NCBI RefSeq assembly: GCF_001580365.1
Contig: NZ_CP014483.1
Coordinates: 5,618-69,617, forward strand
DNA length: 64,000 nucleotides
Direction of reading: 5' to 3'
Source: Kocuria turfanensis
Lineage (GTDB): Bacteria > Actinomycetota > Actinomycetes > Actinomycetales > Micrococcaceae
Shown here: positions 61,403-64,000 of the stretch, in pieces
How positions within the stretch are numbered: position 1 is the stretch's first letter
Layout of the letters: each line of letters opens with the position of its first letter
The notes under the pieces: model-generated
The model's input: the letters and a program-made list of their open reading frames with translations, nothing else
What the model was told of the DNA's origin: nothing
The model's database searches: none
Position numbers and translations under genes: made by a program

Positions 61403-62641
61403 CTACGGAGCCGAGGCAGGCGCACCAGCCGTCTCGTTCTGGCCGGCGGCGATCTGGGCGGCCCAGCGCTGCCGGAACGGCCGACGGGGACCAGGGGCCG
61501 GGGAGGACCCGGGAATGGCCGCGGCGGCCGCCGTGCGGGCCGCCCAGCGTTCGGCGGCTGCCCGTGCTGCTGCCCGGCGCTGGGCGGCCTCGGCGGCGAC
61601 CCGCTGGTCCCGCGACCGCATCGGGGTGCCGTCGAAGTGGGTCCAGGCGCGCATCCGGGCGCCCAACCAGGCTCCCGGGTTGTCGATGCCCTCCACGGTG
61701 AGAAAGCCGTAGCGGGTGCCCTCGGGGCTCCAGTCCAGAGCCGTGAGCACGTCGGCGATGGTCCATCCGGCCTGGAAGAACGGGCGGCACACGCTCACGA
61801 CGTGGGCGGTGGTGAGCTGGCGCAGCACGATGGCTTCGTGCTGGAGCTCCAGGGCGGCCGCTCGCTGAGTCTCCTTCCGTGCCCGACGGGTCACCCGCTC
61901 TGTCAAAGGCTCTGTCGTCGCATGACGGGGCCACAGCGGGGCTGTACGACGGTTCAGGGCGGCGACCACCTCGCGCCGCTGCGCGGCGCGCTTTCGGCTG
62001 GGTCGCGGCGTAGCCGCGTCCTTCGGGGAAAGCTCTTCGCGCGCGTGCGGGGAAAGACTCTCCCACTTCGTGGGGACCGGGGTGTCAGTTAGTTCCACAG
62101 GCTCACCTGCCGGCTGGGCGGTGTTGTGGATGAGGGCGTAGACGGGGGCTTCGCCCTGGGTGCGGCCGGTGGCGGCCGGGGTGCGGGCTGCGCTGCGGCC
62201 GGTGGCCACCACGGCCAGCAGCCCGCAGTCGCGCAGGTGGCGGATCACCCGCGCCACGGTGGAGCGGGAGCGGTCGATCTTCTCCGCGACCCAGTCCCAG
62301 GTCGTGCGCCAGGTGCGCGAGGCGGGGTCCTGCTGGCGGCAGATGATCTCCACCACGGCCAGCAGGTTCGCCCGGGCATCGGCACGGATCAACTCCAGGC
62401 TGGGGTGCTCCAGCACGGCCCGGCGCCAGGCGGCGACGTGCTTGGCGAGCTGGCAGCCCTTGGGCACCGCCCGCAGCACGACGGCCTTGGAACGCTCGTG
62501 CTCCACCCGCACACGACGAGTACGCGACGGGAACTTTTGGGGGTGCTGACGTTCTGGCAGGTCAGCGGCCAACGTCACGTCGGCGGCACGAAGCCGGGAG
62601 GACTCCACATGGTGACGCGTCTCGGCTACACTAGGGGGCAC
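61403..62641 (-). CDS. Putative plasmid replication initiator with helix-turn-helix
   Basis: 412 residues from GTG 62641, AGGGGA five bases upstream. Basic N-terminus, then a winged helix-turn-helix (TWDWVAEKIDRSRSTVARVI, LRDCGLLAVV) near residues 115-150, a long charged region, and a second helical domain (QAGWTIADVLTALDWSPEG, then GAWLGARMRAW) typical of the C-terminal part of actinobacterial plasmid Rep and primase-accessory proteins. No relaxase or helicase motif. The Rep role is inferred from position near parAB and from general resemblance. Confidence 0.55.
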   Translation of the reverse strand: MPPSVAETRHHVESSRLRAADVTLAADLPERQHPQKFPSRTRRVRVEHERSKAVVLRAVPKGCQLAKHVAAWRRAVLEHPSLELIRADARANLLAVVEIICRQQDPASRTWRTTWDWVAEKIDRSRSTVARVIRHLRDCGLLAVVATGRSAARTPAATGRTQGEAPVYALIHNTAQPAGEPVELTDTPVPTKWESLSPHAREELSPKDAATPRPSRKRAAQRREVVAALNRRTAPLWPRHATTEPLTERVTRRARKETQRAAALELQHEAIVLRQLTTAHVVSVCRPFFQAGWTIADVLTALDWSPEGTRYGFLTVEGIDNPGAWLGARMRAWTHFDGTPMRSRDQRVAAEAAQRRAAARAAAERWAARTAAAAAIPGSSPAPGPRRPFRQRWAAQIAAGQNETAGAPASAP

Positions 62642-62738
62642 AACAGTCCCCTGGTATTGGGTTCATGACAGATTCGATTCAGTTAGCTGTTGAACCAGCT
62701 GTCCCCGGTCGCCAAACTAGCGACAGCTGATTGACTTA

Positions 62739-62766
62739 GACGGCCCGCCCACCACGGCGGGCCGTC
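62739..62766. terminator. Strong hairpin
   Basis: GACGGCCCGCC (62739-62749) pairs with 62756-62766, six-base loop, directly after the small gene at 62773 on the minus strand. Confidence 0.75.
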
Positions 62767-62772
62767 AGTCAT

Positions 62773-62991
62773 TTAATGGTCAAGAGGTAGTTGGTCCTTG
62801 TCCTGGTTCTGCCGGTCGTCAATCAGGTTCGGCAGCCCATAGTCACGATCAACCAGAGCACCCACATAGTCAGCCTGGGATAGGCCCAGCGCAGCTGCCC
62901 GCTCCGCCACGCGGCGGTGCTGAGCAGGCTTCACGCGCATGTTGAGTGCGACGCGTTGCCCGAACAGCTTGGGGGGTGTGTACTCCTTCAT
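62773..62991 (-). CDS. Small MobC/ribbon-helix-helix-like protein
   Basis: 72 residues. The pattern RVALNMRVKPAQHRRVAERA, AALGLSQADYVGALVDRDYG fits a ribbon-helix-helix or MobC-like DNA-binding fold. Followed by a strong terminator. May regulate rep or transfer. Confidence 0.65.
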   Translation of the reverse strand: MKEYTPPKLFGQRVALNMRVKPAQHRRVAERAAALGLSQADYVGALVDRDYGLPNLIDDRQNQDKDQLPLDH

Positions 62992-63344
62992 GTGCTCACC
63001 ATCTCACACTGCTTTTGCTAGCGCTAGGAAGCCGCTGGGCGTGTCCCGTTGCTGCCTGGCAGCCGCATCCACTCCATTGGAACCATGACGAGTCCAGCTC
63101 CCTTGCGCCGCGCCTCGTCCCTTGATTAGGGGACACCTGTGGATTGGCACTTATCCGCGAGAGCCCCCGGATACAGCGACCTTCCCCCTAGCGTGGGGCG
63201 ATACCGCGACCCCCGGGGAGCAATTGGGGCAGTCGCATTTGCATACATATCATCGAGGCTGGGCCGGTACAGAGTGGCGGTCCAGCCGAGCGAGGCCGGG
63301 AAGGGGCTCGCGGAAGGATGATCAAGATGGCTTGCCGCCAGCAG
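62992..63344. other. Gene-free stretch with DnaA-box-like sites
   Basis: No convincing gene. At 63138-63146 TGTGGATTG and at 63151-63159 TTATCCGCG resemble inverted and direct DnaA boxes (7 to 8 of 9 matches) five bases apart. Close to the putative rep gene, so a second candidate for the replication origin. Confidence 0.4.
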
Positions 63345-63671
63345 TTAAGCCGACGCTTCCCCCAGGGCATAGGCACCCAAGGCGCTATACAGCTCTTGCA
63401 CTCGCGCCTCGTTGAGGCTGTAGAGCATAGGCCGGCCACGGCCAGGAATCACCGCAGCATGTACCACTCCAAGATCTTGGAGTTCGCGCAGTTGGGTGCT
63501 GAGGGTATCTACACCCAATCCGGTGCGCTCAACGATTTCTCCGCGGCGGCCCGGCCCGTTTTTGAGCGCACGGATGATCGACAGTCGAACGGTATTGCCG
63601 AACACTATGGCGGCCTGGGCCACAAGTGGGGACTGGCCTTCGGGGCGCACTACGGCGGGCATGTTGTTCAT
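63345..63671 (-). CDS. ArsR-like winged-helix regulator
   Basis: 108 residues. Winged helix: FGNTVRLSIIRALKNGPGRRGEIVERTGLGVDTLSTQLREL and LGVVHAAVIPGRGRPMLYSL. No metal-binding cysteines (no ELCVCDL motif), so it is probably not a metal sensor. Divergent from the transfer-operon start at 63844 with a palindrome-rich promoter between them, so it is a good candidate to control transfer genes. Confidence 0.82.
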   Translation of the reverse strand: MNNMPAVVRPEGQSPLVAQAAIVFGNTVRLSIIRALKNGPGRRGEIVERTGLGVDTLSTQLRELQDLGVVHAAVIPGRGRPMLYSLNEARVQELYSALGAYALGEASA

Positions 63672-63773
63672 CTTGTCTGAACTCCGTCTCTAATCCCAAG
63701 CGGATTGCCCTCACGTGGGGACATGGCTCTACTGCGTTGGAGAGAACTTATTATGTGATTAATGGACATGGAA

Positions 63774-63806
63774 TGTCTTATATACACTTCTATGTGTATA
63801 ATACAC
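63774..63806 (+). promoter_or_regulatory. Promoter/operator before transfer-operon first gene
   Basis: Perfect -10 TATAAT (63797-63802) sits in the palindrome GTGTATAATACAC (63794-63806), and a second dyad TATACAC/GTGTATA spans 63781-63800. The region 63700-63810 is the most AT-rich of the window. The -35 is weak (TGTCTT, 63774-63779), suggesting an activator or tight repression. Confidence 0.7.
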
Positions 63807-63843
63807 GTAGTTGGGCTGACCACTTTGGGAAGGGAGGTGGCTC

Positions 63844-64000
63844 ATGGAAGAAGACGAGTCCAAGGGCTCCTCCGGCCTGGTTTTCGCTGCTCTGGCACTG
63901 GTCGGGGTGGTGGCTGTCGGTGTGCCGGTCGTGGGTGTGGCCGGCCTCGCGCTGGTGTCGGATATGCAGGCATCGGCCGGCGGCTGCACCCCGTCCACGG
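63844..64000 (+). CDS. N-terminus of secreted/membrane protein, probable first transfer gene (3' partial)
   Basis: 52 residues visible, GGAGG seven bases before the ATG. Acidic start MEEDESKGSSG, one membrane helix (LVFAALALVGVVAVGVPVVG) and the start of an extracytoplasmic domain (SAGGCTPST). In actinobacterial conjugation loci a gene with this start usually encodes a cell-wall hydrolase (transglycosylase or NlpC/P60) that opens the wall for the channel. The rest lies beyond the window. Confidence 0.65.
   Translation, partial: MEEDESKGSSGLVFAALALVGVVAVGVPVVGVAGLALVSDMQASAGGCTPST

Noticed and set aside
1..64000. tRNA, rRNA or CRISPR-Cas genes
   Set aside because: No cloverleaf, rRNA-like sequence or Cas motif was noticed on either strand by eye; a dedicated scan was not possible.

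Overview
The window is GC-rich DNA from an actinobacterium. Codon use, an Lsr2 nucleoid protein, SCO6880-type conjugation genes and TTGTCCACA-type DnaA boxes point to Micrococcales, probably Micrococcaceae (Micrococcus, Kocuria or Arthrobacter-like). The genus is an inference. The content is that of a large conjugative plasmid, or an integrated copy of one: relaxase, type IV secretion genes, coupling protein, ParA/ParB, a putative replication protein, anti-restriction and SOS-mutagenesis genes, and many insertion sequences.

Layout. 1-7516 (+) is the type IV secretion operon, six genes whose starts and stops overlap or nearly overlap: VirB8-like fragment, TrbL/VirB6-like, SCO6880 family, VirB4-like ATPase, VirD4-like coupling protein, DUF4913. 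7721-8533 is a lower-GC orphan. 8585-13099 (-) is a TrwC/MobF relaxase-helicase. A dyad-rich intergenic region (13142-13628) holds two convergent consensus DnaA boxes and long inverted repeats; it is the best candidate for oriT and/or oriV. 13.6-17.2 kb holds a coiled-coil protein, a lipoprotein, a coupled recombinase/membrane protein/HNH operon, a beta-repeat protein, and a toxin-antitoxin pair under a large palindrome.

17.4-29.3 kb is a metabolic-looking cargo island: five GNAT acetyltransferases, a MocR regulator with divergent YczE, a methyltransferase, an alpha/beta hydrolase broken by an IS481 element, an ASCH protein, an ABC transporter and an SdpI-like protein. 29.4-32.8 kb is a graveyard of IS110, IS5 and IS630 remnants around a carbonic anhydrase lipoprotein and a small membrane protein. 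32.9-39.2 kb is a metal-ion module: TerC behind a yybP-ykoY (Mn2+) riboswitch, between two directly repeated, nearly identical Na+/Ca2+-type antiporter genes. 39.3-46.8 kb has a resolvase, an AbrB-like gene with an lsr2 stub, a secreted subtilase and a type III-like restriction helicase joined across an IS3 element, and intact lsr2.

48.2-51.1 kb encodes a very large acidic alanine-rich surface protein and an adjacent sortase. 53-57.6 kb (-) is a typical plasmid leading-region operon ending in GAF-ANTAR and starting with ArdC. 58.1-59.3 kb is parAB, flanked by arrays of the repeat GTGCCTATG/CATAGGCAC; a third array lies at 16.5 kb. umuDC with an SOS box, a putative Rep, small DNA-binding proteins and an ArsR regulator follow. 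At 63844 (+) a new gene with a strong promoter/operator begins and runs off the end. Because the window opens inside the type IV secretion operon and closes at what looks like its start, it probably covers most of one circular plasmid.
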